Assembly: GCA_029379385.1 (NCBI GenBank)
Contig: CM055618.1
Coordinates: 3,420,134 to 3,484,133 of the forward strand
Reading direction: 5' to 3'
Length of the DNA stretch: 64,000 nt
From: Quillaja saponaria
Lineage: Eukaryota; Streptophyta; Magnoliopsida; Fabales; Quillajaceae
The translations under genes and the position numbers were made by a program. The notes under the pieces are model-generated. The model saw only the letters and a list, made by a program, of their open reading frames with translations, was not told where the DNA came from and made no database searches. Shown in pieces: positions 23,740 through 35,289 of this stretch. Each line of letters opens with the position of its first letter. Position 1 is the first letter of the stretch.

Positions 23740-25335
23740 AGCTGATGAGTGCTATGCAAATGAAGTTGTGCATGCACCAACCAATGAAAAAGTTCAAGAG
23801 TTGATTAATCCTCTTGACACATCCTTATCTTTAAAGCACTCTTCAATTGCTAGGACACCACCCTTGAAGACTAGAAGCTCAATAAGAAAGAAAGTTGTCA
23901 AATGGTGGAATCAAATAATAGGGAAGCCAAAGCTCTTGAAGGAGATTCCCAATAGAGACCATGTCATGACTAATGCAAGCTCACAGTGAAAATACAAGAG
24001 GAATAAGAAGAGATTTATGAACTTTGCAGAAATAATCTTCCTAAAGCCTCCATGGTTTGGGTGGACAAGGGCTAAGCATACAAAGTTAAGCCAACGACTA
24101 TAAATCAAGCGCTACTTGGGAGGCAACCCAAGCTCTTTAACTTTGTACCTTAGTTTTTAATTTGTTAAAATGTTTTTTATTAAGTCTTCAAGTTTTTATT
24201 ATAGGTAAAAGAGTCAAGCATCAAAATACAATCAACATGGTGAAAGGGGGGAAAATAGTACGTAGGGCACCCTAGGGCCAAGAAAGCATCAGCCAAAAAA
24301 TTGAACTATGCAGAGAGGATAGGTGCCACATCACCATAAAGCTGGAGCCACGGCACTAATAAGGACTTTCAACCTATGGCTATTGTGCCACAACACCCTA
24401 GTGCCACTAGTACCTTAGCAAGCCCGTTTTGTCCTTTTGACCCCTTTCAACTCCCTTTTGAGTTTGGGCAGCTTCCAATACAATGTGGATAAGGAATTAT
24501 GTTCTTTCTACCTTGGTTAATTTTTTGGGAATATTTCTATCCTTATTCATTTTGAATATTTTGAACATTGAAGACAATGTTTGTCTTAAGTTTAGGGGGT
24601 GTTGGGTTGTTATGTTTTCATGTTGGATGCTTATAGTTTTTCTTAGGTTGTTTAGTTAGCTAAGATGTTATCATTATTTTATGATGAAATCCCTTGTCCT
24701 ATGATAATATGTTAGTTTTCATATGCTCTTGACATTCATGTTAAATTTTTGAGTTAGTAGCATTGTAGGATGTGATTTCCAACACTTTTATGCACTTGAT
24801 TTTTTTCTTAGGATTGTTTTGTTATTTAAGAGACCGTTTATGTTTAGAAAGTTTATATTTAGTTAGGAACCTTATAACTGTGTTTGATTCTCTCTTGAGA
24901 AAAAATCCTAGATAATACTGAGTTAAAGATATGATTTAGGCTATCTTTGGACCGTTTAAGCTTTCCATGCCAACCTTGTTATGTCGTATCCCCTAGTTTA
25001 CCCCATTGAGCCTAATTTTATTTTTTCTTGTTAACCACATTAATTTTTTCCCTAGCCTTATTTAATTTCTTATTGCACTCTTCACTTTTAAGCATGTTGA
25101 TCTTTCTAGGAAGATTGCGGAGTTATATGATGATAAAAAGAAAAGAAGGACAAAAGAAACAGAAAAAAGTGAAAGGGTGGAGGTAAAAGAAGAAGAAAAA
25201 AAAAAGGTCTTAATTCGTGCTCCATATTCACCATGTTCTTCATAATAGAATGAAATAGGTTTAGGGGTGTTCCATGGAAGTTGTTAAGAAGGGAATGTAT
25301 GCTTCAAGTATAAGGGAAGTTTTCTATACCTTATT
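23740..25335 (+). mobile_element. Post-protease and post-pol non-coding region
   Basis: After the protease a short decayed frame (23768-23989, ARTPPLKTRSS) leads directly into the post-pol motif at 24109-24126. No reverse transcriptase, RNase H or integrase is seen. The 24556-24602 block is the counterpart of 7122-7157. A purine-rich stretch is at 25130-25205. Confidence 0.7.
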
Positions 25336-25348
25336 CTCTTTGTTGTAA
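25336..25348. repeat. Left target-site duplication of the LINE
   Basis: CTCTTTGTTGTAA, identical to 28524-28536. Confidence 0.85.
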
Positions 25349-25622
25349 TAAACTTTGCCAGAGGTTACTCTACCGGTCCCAAGACCAGGATAAAGGAGGA
25401 AAGTTGTGATAGATTGACAGCCAGCATAAAATTAGTCAAACCCTATGACGATGAATCCTACCAAATATTCGTTGAGGTGTAACCCTCTTAGCGATGTGCT
25501 GCATCAGATCCCGGGTGTAGTGAGAAATGAGCAAGGGTTGGGTCATCATATCCTTAGTGGCGCGCCACATTAGTGCTCAGGGTGTGGTGCAAAATAAGTA
25601 AGGGTTCTCGTATCAAGGGCAG

Positions 25623-26370
25623 GTGCGGGTAAAGAAGATAGTCCAGGATAAAAGTTGCATAGCTACTTGGAATATAGGGACTCTTACTGGTAAATTGAGA
25701 GAACTTGTAGATACTATGAGTAGAAGGATGATTAATATTGCTTGCTTGCAAGAAACTAAGTGGGCAGGAAAAAAGGCTAGAGAGATAAAGAGAACAAGAT
25801 TCAAGATGTGGTATACTGATAAAACTAGAAATAGGAATGGAGTGGCTATTATTATAGATGGAAATTTAAAAGACGAGGTTGTTGAAGTCAAGAGGAAAGG
25901 TGATAGATTAATTTTAGTGAAATTGATGATAGATGAGGAGGCCTTCAATATCAATAGCGCTTATGCTCCATACATAAAACTAGAAGAATCTACAAAGAAG
26001 GCTTTTGGGGAATGATTTAGAGGAGATAGTCCAAGGAGTACCTTTAAGAGAGAAACTGTTTATTGGTACAAATTTGAACAGTCATGTAGGAAGTGCTAAC
26101 GAGGGTTTTGAGATAGTACATGGAGGTTATGGCTATGATGATAGGAATGAGGATGGAGAGTCTATTATAGATTTTACGGTTACATATGACTTGATTTTAG
26201 CTAACACATTCTTTAAGAAACGAGAGTCACACTTAGTCACCTTTAGTAGTGGGCTGAATAAGAGCTAAATAGATTTTGTTCTGACTAGGAGGGTCGATAA
26301 AGTGGTTTGTAAGGATTGTAAAGTTATGTCCGACGAGTGTTTAGTGTCTCAGCACAAACTTATGGTTGTG
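25623..26370 (+). pseudogene. LINE endonuclease domain, broken
   Basis: Motifs of the exonuclease-endonuclease-phosphatase fold appear in order: CIATWNIGTLTGKL, NIACLQETKWAGKKA, RNGVAIIIDG and INSAYAPY (25623-26015), then after a frameshift LFIGTNLNSHVGSANEGF and YGYDDRNEDGESIIDF (26005-26268), then SQHKLMVVD (about 26350). The enzyme would nick the target DNA to prime reverse transcription. The GDxN motif, usually GGDLNGHVG in these LINEs, reads GTNLNSHVG, so the catalytic aspartate is gone. Confidence 0.85.
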
Positions 26371-26879
26371 GATGTTGGTGTTAAGCGTTATAAGTAAAAG
26401 CATAAAAGTAATAGGTGTAGTAGGACCAAATGGTGGAATTTGAATGGAAGGAAGATGGCTCTTTTTAAAGAAAAAATGTCACAGGGTGATCCATAGAGAG
26501 TGGAGAGTGAGCCTAATATGATTTGGGATAAGATGACAATCATATTAGGAATACAACTAGAGAGGTGTTAGGAGAAAGTTAAGAACGTGGACCTCCAACT
26601 AAGGAGACATTGTAGTGGAATGAAGAAGTTCAACAAGCTATTAAAGTTAAAAAAGAGTGTTATAAAAGATTTCAAGAGTGTAGAAATAAAAATAATTATA
26701 AATGTTTTGGACAAGCTAAAAAAGATGCTAAGAAAGCTAATAGGGAAGCTAGAGGCAAGGCTTGTAAAGAACTTTACCAAAAGTTAAAGACAAAGGATGG
26801 TGAGAATGATACTTATAGGATTGCCAAGCAAAGTGAAAGACGAATTAAAGACTTAAATCGTATTAAATGCATTAAGAAT

Positions 26880-28505
26880 GAGGCTGCTATGGCTTTAGTT
26901 AAGGAAGACGAGATTAATATAAGATGGCAAATTTATTTAATGGAGAGTCAAGGGGTGATATTGGGGACCTTGACGACGCCTTTAATAATACGAACTGTTG
27001 ATTTGTTCATTGGATTAGAGCACAAAAGGTTAAAGAAGTTATTCATAAGATAAAGAATGATAAGGCAATAGGCCCATATGATATACCAATAGAAGTTTGG
27101 AGATGCCTAGAAGATATTGGAGTAACTTGGCTTACAAATCTTTTTAACAAGATTTTAGTAACCAAGAAAATGCCTGATGAGTAGAGGAAGAGTAAGTTGA
27201 TCTCTATTTATAAGAATAAAGGAGATATTTAAAGTTGTACGAATTATCGAAGAATGAAATTAAGTCATACAATGAAGCTGTGGGAGAGAGTGATTGAGCG
27301 TAGGTTTAGGAATGAGATTCTAGTTTCTGAGAATCAATTTGGCTTTATGCCGGGAAGATCTATAATTGAGGCTATTTTCTTACTCAGGAGATTAATGGAG
27401 AAATATAGAGAAAAGAAAAAGGATCTTCACATGGCCTTTATTAACTTAGAAAAAGCGTATGATAGAGTACCAAGACAAGCCTTGTGGTGGGTACTCAAGA
27501 AGAAGAAGGTCCTAACTAAATATGTAGAAGTTATTAAAGATATGTTTGAGGGAGTAATGACTAAGGTGCAGACCGTGGATGGTATGACTGGAGAGTTCCC
27601 TGATCACGATAGGTGTTCACCAAGGTTCATCTTTAAGCCCTTACCTATTTATTTTAGTCATGGATGAACTTACTTATAATATTCAAGATAGAACTTCGTG
27701 GTGCATGTTGTTTGCCAATGATATCATGTTGGTAAACAAAACAAGAGAAGGTTTAAATTCCAAGCTAGAAATGTGTAGGAATGCGTTAGAATCTAAAGGC
27801 CTTAGATTAAGTCGGACAAAAACTGAGTATATAGAGTGCTATTTCAATGAAACTAGAGGAGGCCCAAATGAAATAATTTTGGACGGTCAGACGATTCCTA
27901 TAAAAGATGTGCTTAAGTATTTAGGTTTATTTATACAAAAAGATGGCGTAATTGAGCATGGTGTAAACCATAAGATCAATGTAGAGTGGGTGAAATGGCA
28001 AAGTGCTTCGGGAGTTTTATGTGATCCTAAAATTCTGAATAGATTAAAAGAAAATTTTTACAAGATAGCAGTGAGACCAGCGATGCAGTATAGTACTGAA
28101 TATTGGGTGGTTAAGAAGCAACACTCACACAAGATGGGAGTAGCCGAAATGAGAATGTCTAGATGAATGACCGGACATACAATAAATGATAGAATTAGGA
28201 ATGAGGAGATCTATAAGAAGGTGGAAGTAGCACCATTGAGGAAAAAATAAGGGAGAATCGCCTACGTTGGTTTAGACATGTCCAACATCAAGCCAATAGA
28301 CACAATAGTTAAGAAAGGTGACTTGGTACAGGTGTCAGGTGTTAGACGTGGTAAGGGGAGACCAAACCTTACACGGGAGGCAGTCATCAAGAAAGATATG
28401 GCTGCTCTAGGGATTACTGAAAAATGTTATCTTGGATCGATGCGAATGGAGGAAAATGATTCATATAGCCGACCCCAACTAGTTTGGGATTTAAGGCTTA
28501 GTTAA
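26880..28505 (+). pseudogene. LINE reverse transcriptase, broken
   Basis: Blocks: KAIGPYDIPIEVWRCLED (about 27060), SENQFGFMPGRSIIEAIF, FINLEKAYDRVPRQALWW (27254-27667), then in another frame SWCMLFANDIMLV, LNSKLEMCRNALESKGL, DVLKYLGLFIQKDG (27660-28166), and a C-terminal piece (28278-28505). The FADD box reads FAND, so one metal-binding aspartate is lost. Stops lie near 27183, 27232 and 28165. The enzyme would copy LINE RNA at the nicked site. Confidence 0.88.
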
Positions 28506-28523
28506 GTTGAGTTTAGTTGATTG

Positions 28524-28536
28524 CTCTTTGTTGTAA
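28524..28536. repeat. Right target-site duplication of the LINE
   Basis: CTCTTTGTTGTAA, identical to 25336-25348. Confidence 0.85.
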
Positions 28537-28857
28537 CATTGAGGACAATATTAATTTTAAGTTTGAGGGTATAGAAGTTCATTCCATTTCAAAATATTCC
28601 TTGGAATTATGATCCAAATTCCATCAAATTTTGATGAAGAAAAAAAAAATGAATATGTAGGAGATAAAAGAAAAATGGAAGCCAAGTATAGGTATATTAC
28701 TTGGGATGTAAAGGGAGTTCTAACAAAAGTCCTAGAATGAATAATGTGTTTAGGTTAATTTTAAGCCTTAAAATTTCCTTTATCATACCATTACTCTACC
28801 CTTATGTTACAAGATGAATAAAGACCTATTGATGCTTGACTTAGTGAAGTCTACACT

Positions 28858-29590
28858 AGTAACCAGCCAAGCCTAGGAAACTCCTTACTTCAGTGACATT
28901 GGTAGGCTTCTCCCATTTCAATAATGCCTTAACTTTCTTAGAATCCACTGCTACTCCTTTCCTACAAATGGCATGCCCTAAGAACCCCATTTCATTTAGC
29001 CAGAACTCACACATCCCAAATTTTGCATACAGTTTCTTGTCCTTCAAGGTCTGCAATACTATTCCAAGTGCTCATCATGCTCTTGTTCATTCTTAGAATA
29101 AATCAATATGTCATCAATAATGACTATGAAAAATTGATGTAAATAAGGCCTAAATACCCTATACATCAAGTCCATGAAGATTGCAGGGGCAGTAGTTACC
29201 CTAAATGGCATCAGCACAAACTCAAGTGACCATACCTAGTTCTAAAGGCTATCTTGGGGATGTCTTCTACCTTAACCCTCACTTTATGGTATCCTGACCT
29301 TAAGTCTATCTTGGAGAACATAGAACCCCCTTGAAGTTGATCTAACAAATCATCTATCCTAAGCAAAAGGTACTTATTCTTGATAGTGACTTTGTTTAGT
29401 TGTCTGCAGTCTATACATAGTCTACAGCTTCCATCTTTCATCTTCACAAACAAGACAGGTGCTCCCCAGGGTAAAGAACTTGGTCTAATAAACCCTTTCT
29501 CTAATAGGTCTTCTAATTGTTTCTTCAATTCAGCTAGCTCTACAGGTGCCATTCTATAGGGTGTTTTGGAGATAGGGCCAGTGTGACACC
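28858..29590 (-). pseudogene. Ty3/gypsy reverse transcriptase fragment (Tekay/Del-like)
   Basis: Minus-strand blocks read [73 protein letters not shown] and [11 protein letters not shown] (29211-29590). After a gap come [24 protein letters not shown] and [10 protein letters not shown] (28858-29056). These match chromovirus reverse transcriptase of the Tekay/Del type and differ from the nested element at 8143-13672. The palm YxDD segment is out of frame between the two parts. No LTR of its own is seen, so this is an isolated fragment. Confidence 0.82.
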
Positions 29591-31214
29591 TTATTCCCTT
29601 TATAAACTAATTTGATGAATTAACAAACTCTTAAGGTAGTATTAGCAAATTTTCTTGTCTAAATCTAAAATATCTTGTATGTAAGACTTACTTATATTTT
29701 TCTAACATCCTTCCTTCCTTACTATGGTAATACATACATAACTTTTCTTTGAATTCTTCTTGCTAGTACCAACTTTATATTATATGACCATGCTTAGTGA
29801 TTTTGTATTCCTTCTTCTTGATTTTCCTTAACTAATTCTAAGTGCAAGAACTACTTATATTTATGTAACTTTCAATTATTAAGATTTTACTAATCAAGAA
29901 ATTAAACTCCTAGACAATGAATTAAAGGACTTAGAGGCTTGATTTTCAAACTATTATTCATTATTCTAAGTTATTTACATAAGAGTCAAAAAGAGCCCTT
30001 TTTACTTATACTAGGCTTTCTTCCAAAATTACTACTATTGTTAAGTAAACCTTTTAAGAGCGCATCTCACAATTTTATCCAAAAACAAGCATGTTCTACA
30101 AGTTGACTATTCAAAAAGTTTTACACTATTACTATATGTTTAAGCCCTAAAGGTATGGTATACACCATAGTCAAAGAGTGTATTCCCTACTCATCTTCAA
30201 TCTCGTACATACTCCCAAGTCTTTACAAACTCCTCTATGACAATCTCTCCTTCTTCCATCCATGCTAAATATACGTAGGAATATTCAAGCACAACGAACA
30301 ACATAGCTTATTTAACTAATTATTGATATGTATATTAACATTTTAAAAATGTAAGACACAAATCTCAACATTTAATCATGCATCATATCTTTAAAAGAGG
30401 AAAGTTAATAAGTAGTTATAAAATACGGAAATGCAAGAAACTTTTCTCATGCAAGCACTTTGTCTCATGTGGCCATCTCTTTTCTTAACAATATGTAAAC
30501 CTGAGGCAAGCCTTACAAAAACTTTGTGTACACTCTTTGTACCACCTTTCAATAGTATGATCCATACTATGGTTTGAGCACTTCCTTTGGTGCTTGGTGA
30601 ACTTCAGCCAACACATTGTTAAGGCAATGATATAAGCGCTAAAAATCATGAAAAAGCCATAAATGCTTTCTTTAGCACACAAGCTTACTTTTCTCATAAA
30701 ACATGATTTTCATAGGTAGAGCTTTGAAGAGTAAAAATGAACATTTACGAATATAAAAACAAGAGCATAAGGAAACACATGAATACATGCCTTTGCTCTT
30801 ACTTCTTCCTTGAACCAAAACTCTTTCTTTGTTTTTCTACTAATTCTCTCACTTAAGTGCTCTCCTTGTCTTGCTTCTCCCATTTTCGATCACCCCCTTC
30901 CCATATTTATAGTGCACGACTAGCTTAGGAGGTTAGGAGAAAGTTTGTGTTAGTTTCCCTATTTTACCCCTCTTATTGTTCTTAAATTCCAATTTTGCCC
31001 TCCACTTGTCACTCTCCACGCCACTGTCACTTTAAATTAACATGTGTGCTTTTCTTCTTTCCAACTCCCCTTTTGTAGTCTAAATTCCCTCATCATTTGA
31101 AGGCCACCTTGTATCCTAAAATTCCTACACATGTATTCTAACTCAAAATATCAAGATTATGATCAAATATGAATTAGAATCATAGTGAAATAACTTTATT
31201 ACCTAGAATTATCA
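29591..31214 (-). mobile_element. Probable Athila-like LTR, minus strand
   Basis: The right end GAATTATCA and the interior beyond it (31215-31375) match the arrangement at 18219-18440. A minus-strand TATAAATATGGG promoter-like box lies at about 30903-30914. The left edge is uncertain; I placed it where the gypsy fragment ends. A 70-residue minus frame (30485-30697) has no recognisable family. Confidence 0.5.
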
Positions 31215-32640
31215 CACCCTCAAACCTAGTATTTTGCTAAGGAAGAAAGAAAATAAAAAGCATAAGTAATTTATCAATGATAAGCTAATTATTCCCCTAA
31301 AAATCCTTAAACTTTATAACAAAGACTTGACTCAAGATAATACACAAGTATAATTTCCAAATTTATCATGTTCAGGCTACCCTCATGTGTGTGTGTGTGT
31401 GTATGTAAGGTATTGTCACTAGAGTTAGATGGCTTCAAAAAATATTCTTAAGATAACCCAAAGTCTAATATTAACTTCATCTTTACTTCCTCTTTCCACT
31501 AATGTAGTCTAATACTTAGTCAAAAATCAATAGTTCTTTATTCAAGCTAATAATGTCAAGCTAGGGTAAAGGTTAATGAAATAGAATTTTTGGCTCAAAT
31601 ACCCTAAGCACAATTTCCTAGCATGAGTTCACCTTTCTTTTTCCACCTTTTCTTTTTAAGGTGTCAGTTCCCAAATACTCAGGCTTCAACTATTTTATCT
31701 TAAGATTTGTATCACCCGTTATATTTCTTCTTTGTGTGGCATACATGTTCTCCCACTTTTCTCTTCCTTTTTCTTCTTATTTTTCTTCTACCAAACCTTT
31801 GGTTTGTAAGAATCCTTAAGGAATTTTCACACTATTTCCCCAACTTAATTTTTTATATCAAGTAGGGATGATCACATAATATCTTTTTTTTTTTTCCTTT
31901 GCAATGCACTCTTTCTTATAGATTTGTTTCGAGCTCAATCTCTTTTTATTTTGAATTCAATGAAACTTCATATTGAATGTGCTTAACATAATAGGGTGCA
32001 AGTGGATCTTCCAAACAAGGGATTGGTTAGGATATACATGTGTTAGAAAAAAAAATAGGCATTAGGCTCAAAAATAGGTAACTAAAGAAATATAAAGTCC
32101 TTGGTAGATATACAAAGGCTCTATCAATCCAAAAATGGCCAAAATAGTCTAGGTTTATAAACAAAGGCTTCACCTAAGATTTCGTCTCAAAGAGGAATTC
32201 TTACTCATTAAGAAAGTCAAAAATAGTCTAGGTTTATAAACAAAAAATCATTAAAAACATCAACCCTAGGTGACAATGGCCATTGTGTAGTATATATATA
32301 TGAGATATATGCCTTAATTATAACAAATTCAAAAATTTATATTCACATGTCAATAAAACCAACATCAATGCATAAATAATACTACCATGGGAACAAGGGA
32401 ATATTAGAACATCATTAACAACTTAACTTGCAATATTTTTTAACACGATGTGGGAAAGAAACACAATACAAACTAATTAGTCAATTACACATAATCAAAT
32501 ATTAACCAAGTATTAGAATAGAGAATTATTACACAACTTTTTAGTTACCCCCCAAAACTTATACTAAACATTGTCCTAATGCTTTAAAGAGAAGTAAGAA
32601 AATAACAAAAGCAAAACAAAACAAAACAAAAGATAAAGAA
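31215..32640 (-). mobile_element. Non-coding 3' interior of a minus-strand Athila-like element
   Basis: It aligns in patches with 18220-19590. It contains a (TG)n run at 31386-31402 and the conserved pre-LTR block near 32547-32580 (minus-strand AAGTTTTGGGGGG). No gene is seen. Confidence 0.6.
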
Positions 32641-33860
32641 GACTCCCTTCAGTTATCAAAATCAATATCGATGTCCTCCTCGGGACATGAGAATGGGGTT
32701 GGTGGCATAAGATAAGGAAGGAAAGTGGAAGAATCCCATCCTGATTGCTGTAACATCATCCTTAGCAACTGGTTGTTTTGGTGGTTGATAGCATGTGTAT
32801 GCTGCTAATTGTCTGCACATTGTAGTTCCAATCTCGAGATATGCTAAGCCAATGTTAGCTTTTGTGTACCAATCGGTTGAGCTAGAGCTGCTGGGTCACC
32901 TTCACCTACTTCAAAATTCCGGATTTGAAACTTGTTCATCAGCTTGTCATTAATAGTACCCTTTGGCAAGGCCAACGACTCTGTGTCTTCCCAAAGTACA
33001 CCAGCTCCACTAGCACAATTCCATGATGAGTGAGGGAAGCCAGATTCCCCAAGTGTCCAAAGTTTGTCACATGCAAGATTGCATTATGAATAATTCTACC
33101 AACATCGATGGACATACATCGAATAATAGCATGCACTAGAATGGCTCTCTCCTTAGTCACATTAGGAGGATGTTGGTGAGCACAAAGTAGTATCAAGCCC
33201 TTGCAGGGGCTAGCAGCTGATTGGCCTAAAAGTGAACCTACTCTTCATTGCCAAGCTTCTAAATAGAGCCTTAATAGCACAATACACCGATGACTTCATC
33301 ATAATCAACTATCCCACTCGTATAGGTCTTGTACTCAACAACTTAAGGATATCCAGAATGCTATAATATGCTTTGATTGTAGTGCTTGTGAATGAGACCA
33401 TCTTTGCTCGCACCATTACTCAGTTATCCTTGTGTTCCACCATATTCGCATAAAATACCGAAGCCACTACAATGACTCTAACTGGGGGTGGTGCACATAA
33501 ATTAGCCCAATGTCTATTATTGATCAAATTGGACACCTTGGAAAGTAATCCGGGATGAGGTGTAGGCCTCGCTGTGTCACCATCTTTTTCGAGACAAGCC
33601 CATCATGAAATCGCTTTTCTACAGGCAGCAAAGACAAACCGGCTATTGTCAAAGCTTGATCCAAATAATTGGGTATGCTTAGTAGCTTTCATCTTTAGTC
33701 CCATTGTCCAGAAAAACAACGTCAAAATAATCTAGAACCCCAAAATACCCAGCAACAATGTCTACCACAGCCCATTAATCAACGAAAAAGGGTCTCAGAC
33801 TCGCATAACATTTAGAAAAATCCTCAGGCATGTTATCTCAACATCATATCATCTATGTAA
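32640..33860 (-). pseudogene. Plant-transposon-protein-type ORF of an Athila-like element, broken
   Basis: The clearest part is 32939-33196: LLCAHQHPP, VTKERAILVHAIIRCMSIDV and GRIIHNAILHV. That is the conserved core of the so-called putative plant transposon protein domain found in Athila-related elements. Upstream, toward 33860, decayed text reads PEDFSKCYASLRPFF. Stops and frame changes interrupt it. It is the counterpart of 19590-20412. The function of this protein is not known. Confidence 0.65.
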
Positions 33861-34799
33861 TACTCATCAATATACATTATCTATCCTTCTCCCAAAAAAA
33901 AAAAACCTATTTAAGAACTGGATTTGATTTAAGTTTCGTTTACAAGTGATGTTCAAAGTTTAATTTATAACCTAGATTTTGAATATCTAAATAAAATTAC
34001 ACCATTAGTAGAGAAATTGTTTTATATATATATAAATATATTTTTTTTTTTCTTGGAGAAGAGGATTTGATTTAATAAAATATTGTCTAAACCATGACCA
34101 TGTGAGTTATACAAATCTCATGTTTTTCTTTAAAATATAAATTTTTTTTTTTTTACTAAGCCAACCATTCTTATTTATATTTGCTTTTTCTTTCAATTTT
34201 GTTAAAAATATTTTTATTGATATGGGTGTTTATATAAAAGATAATTTTAATTGATTTTCAATTATTTATTAAAATTCAAAAAAAGATAAAGTTTCTAATT
34301 TAAATTCATAATGATTCATTTATAGATTAATTGCATTTTATATGGAATAAAATAATGTAATAGAGATAGAAAAGGAGTATTACACCTAAATCCAGCACTG
34401 ATGGCTTATATATTAATACATCAACTACAAAACACACTGTTTTACGAAAATATAAAAATAAAATGAATGATGGCTAAAAAGAAAACTTTTTAGATCTGGT
34501 TTCATTGGAAGTAAATCCAATCAAGATTTAAAAATGCCAAATGAGTCTAGAAGAGGTGATTAGAATCAATGTTTCTTCCTTGACCGATGAGTTAGAAAAG
34601 AATTGATAGCTTTCCTCTGTCAATCTTCTACAAATGCTCTGAATCAAAGACAAATTTTGGGACTTAGGATTTTCTTCAAGCAAAGTTTATGTATATACTG
34701 AAATTGGAAAGTTTCCTTTTTTCCCCATATCAAACTATAGACATGCTCATGGTAAAACTTAACCGATTTGTTCTTGATTGTATTTTAAAGGTTTCTTCA
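33861..34799. other. AT-rich stretch without a recognisable gene
   Basis: It contains an A run near 33895-33905, TA/T-rich runs at 34021-34050 and 34141-34155, and no sustained reading frame. It is the left flank of the copia insertion at 34800. Confidence 0.6.
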
Positions 34800-35261
34800 T
34801 GTTAGAAACTTCATATGTGTAGGTATTCATTAATTGTATGATTTTGTTTAGATAAAACGGGCTTAATTTTTAGGTCCACTCGAGACATGGTAAAAGGCTA
34901 TATGGTTTATAGTGATCACTTTGGATAAAACTCAAGCACACTTCTTGTTTAGTTAGATATGGATTAGCAGTAAGGGTAGGCTGAGTGAGTTTAGGAGTCT
35001 TTAATGGGAGAACTCTTAGGGTTTATCTGATGATAAATAAGCTAAGGTCCCCTCTCCTCTCTCAATATGCGTATCTTGCCCTACTGATAGTTGCTAGTAA
35101 ATATAGAGAGTACGAAGAGGAAGACCTGGCTATATAAAAATTCTACTGAGGCATGCTTGTTTGAGGTTTCACATATCTGTTGTTATGGCTCAATCAAGTA
35201 CACAAGCTTTATTGTTAATGTGTTCTAAATTAATGTATGTGATCCATTAATTATTTTTATA
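34800..35261 (+). repeat. 5' LTR of the copia element
   Basis: It starts TGTTAGAAAC and matches 39598-40050 almost throughout. It ends TTTTTATA rather than in CA, as does the partner LTR. Confidence 0.85.
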
Positions 35262-35263
35262 TG

Positions 35264-35275
35264 TGGTATCAGAGC
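35264..35275 (+). other. Primer-binding site for initiator tRNA-Met
   Basis: TGGTATCAGAGC, the standard plant copia site, lies two bases after the LTR. Confidence 0.9.
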
Positions 35276-35289
35276 TAGTTTAGGGACTT

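Larger units (their letters stand above)
25349..28523 (+). mobile_element. RTE-type LINE retrotransposon, near full length but broken
   Basis: About 3.2 kb flanked by identical 13-bp duplications. It encodes an AP-like endonuclease followed by reverse transcriptase, with no ORF1-type RNA-binding protein. It ends with CCCCAACTAGTTTGGGAT and a short TTGA-rich tail rather than poly-A. These traits fit the RTE clade. The reading frame is interrupted repeatedly, and key catalytic residues are changed. Confidence 0.85.
20415..28857 (+). mobile_element. Second Athila-like non-autonomous element, 5' LTR truncated, LINE inside
   Basis: It contains an LTR lacking its 5' end (to 21554), a tRNA-Asp primer-binding site (21561), gag, protease, then the post-pol motif GCGCTACTTGGGAGG (24111) with no reverse transcriptase or integrase between. 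A LINE interrupts it at 25349-28523. The stretch after the LINE (28537-28857) resembles 7122-7157 and 7930-8035 of the first element. No 3' LTR is found. The block TTAAGTTT appears twice (24556-24602 and 28536-28570), so the right part may come from another family member. Confidence 0.7.
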
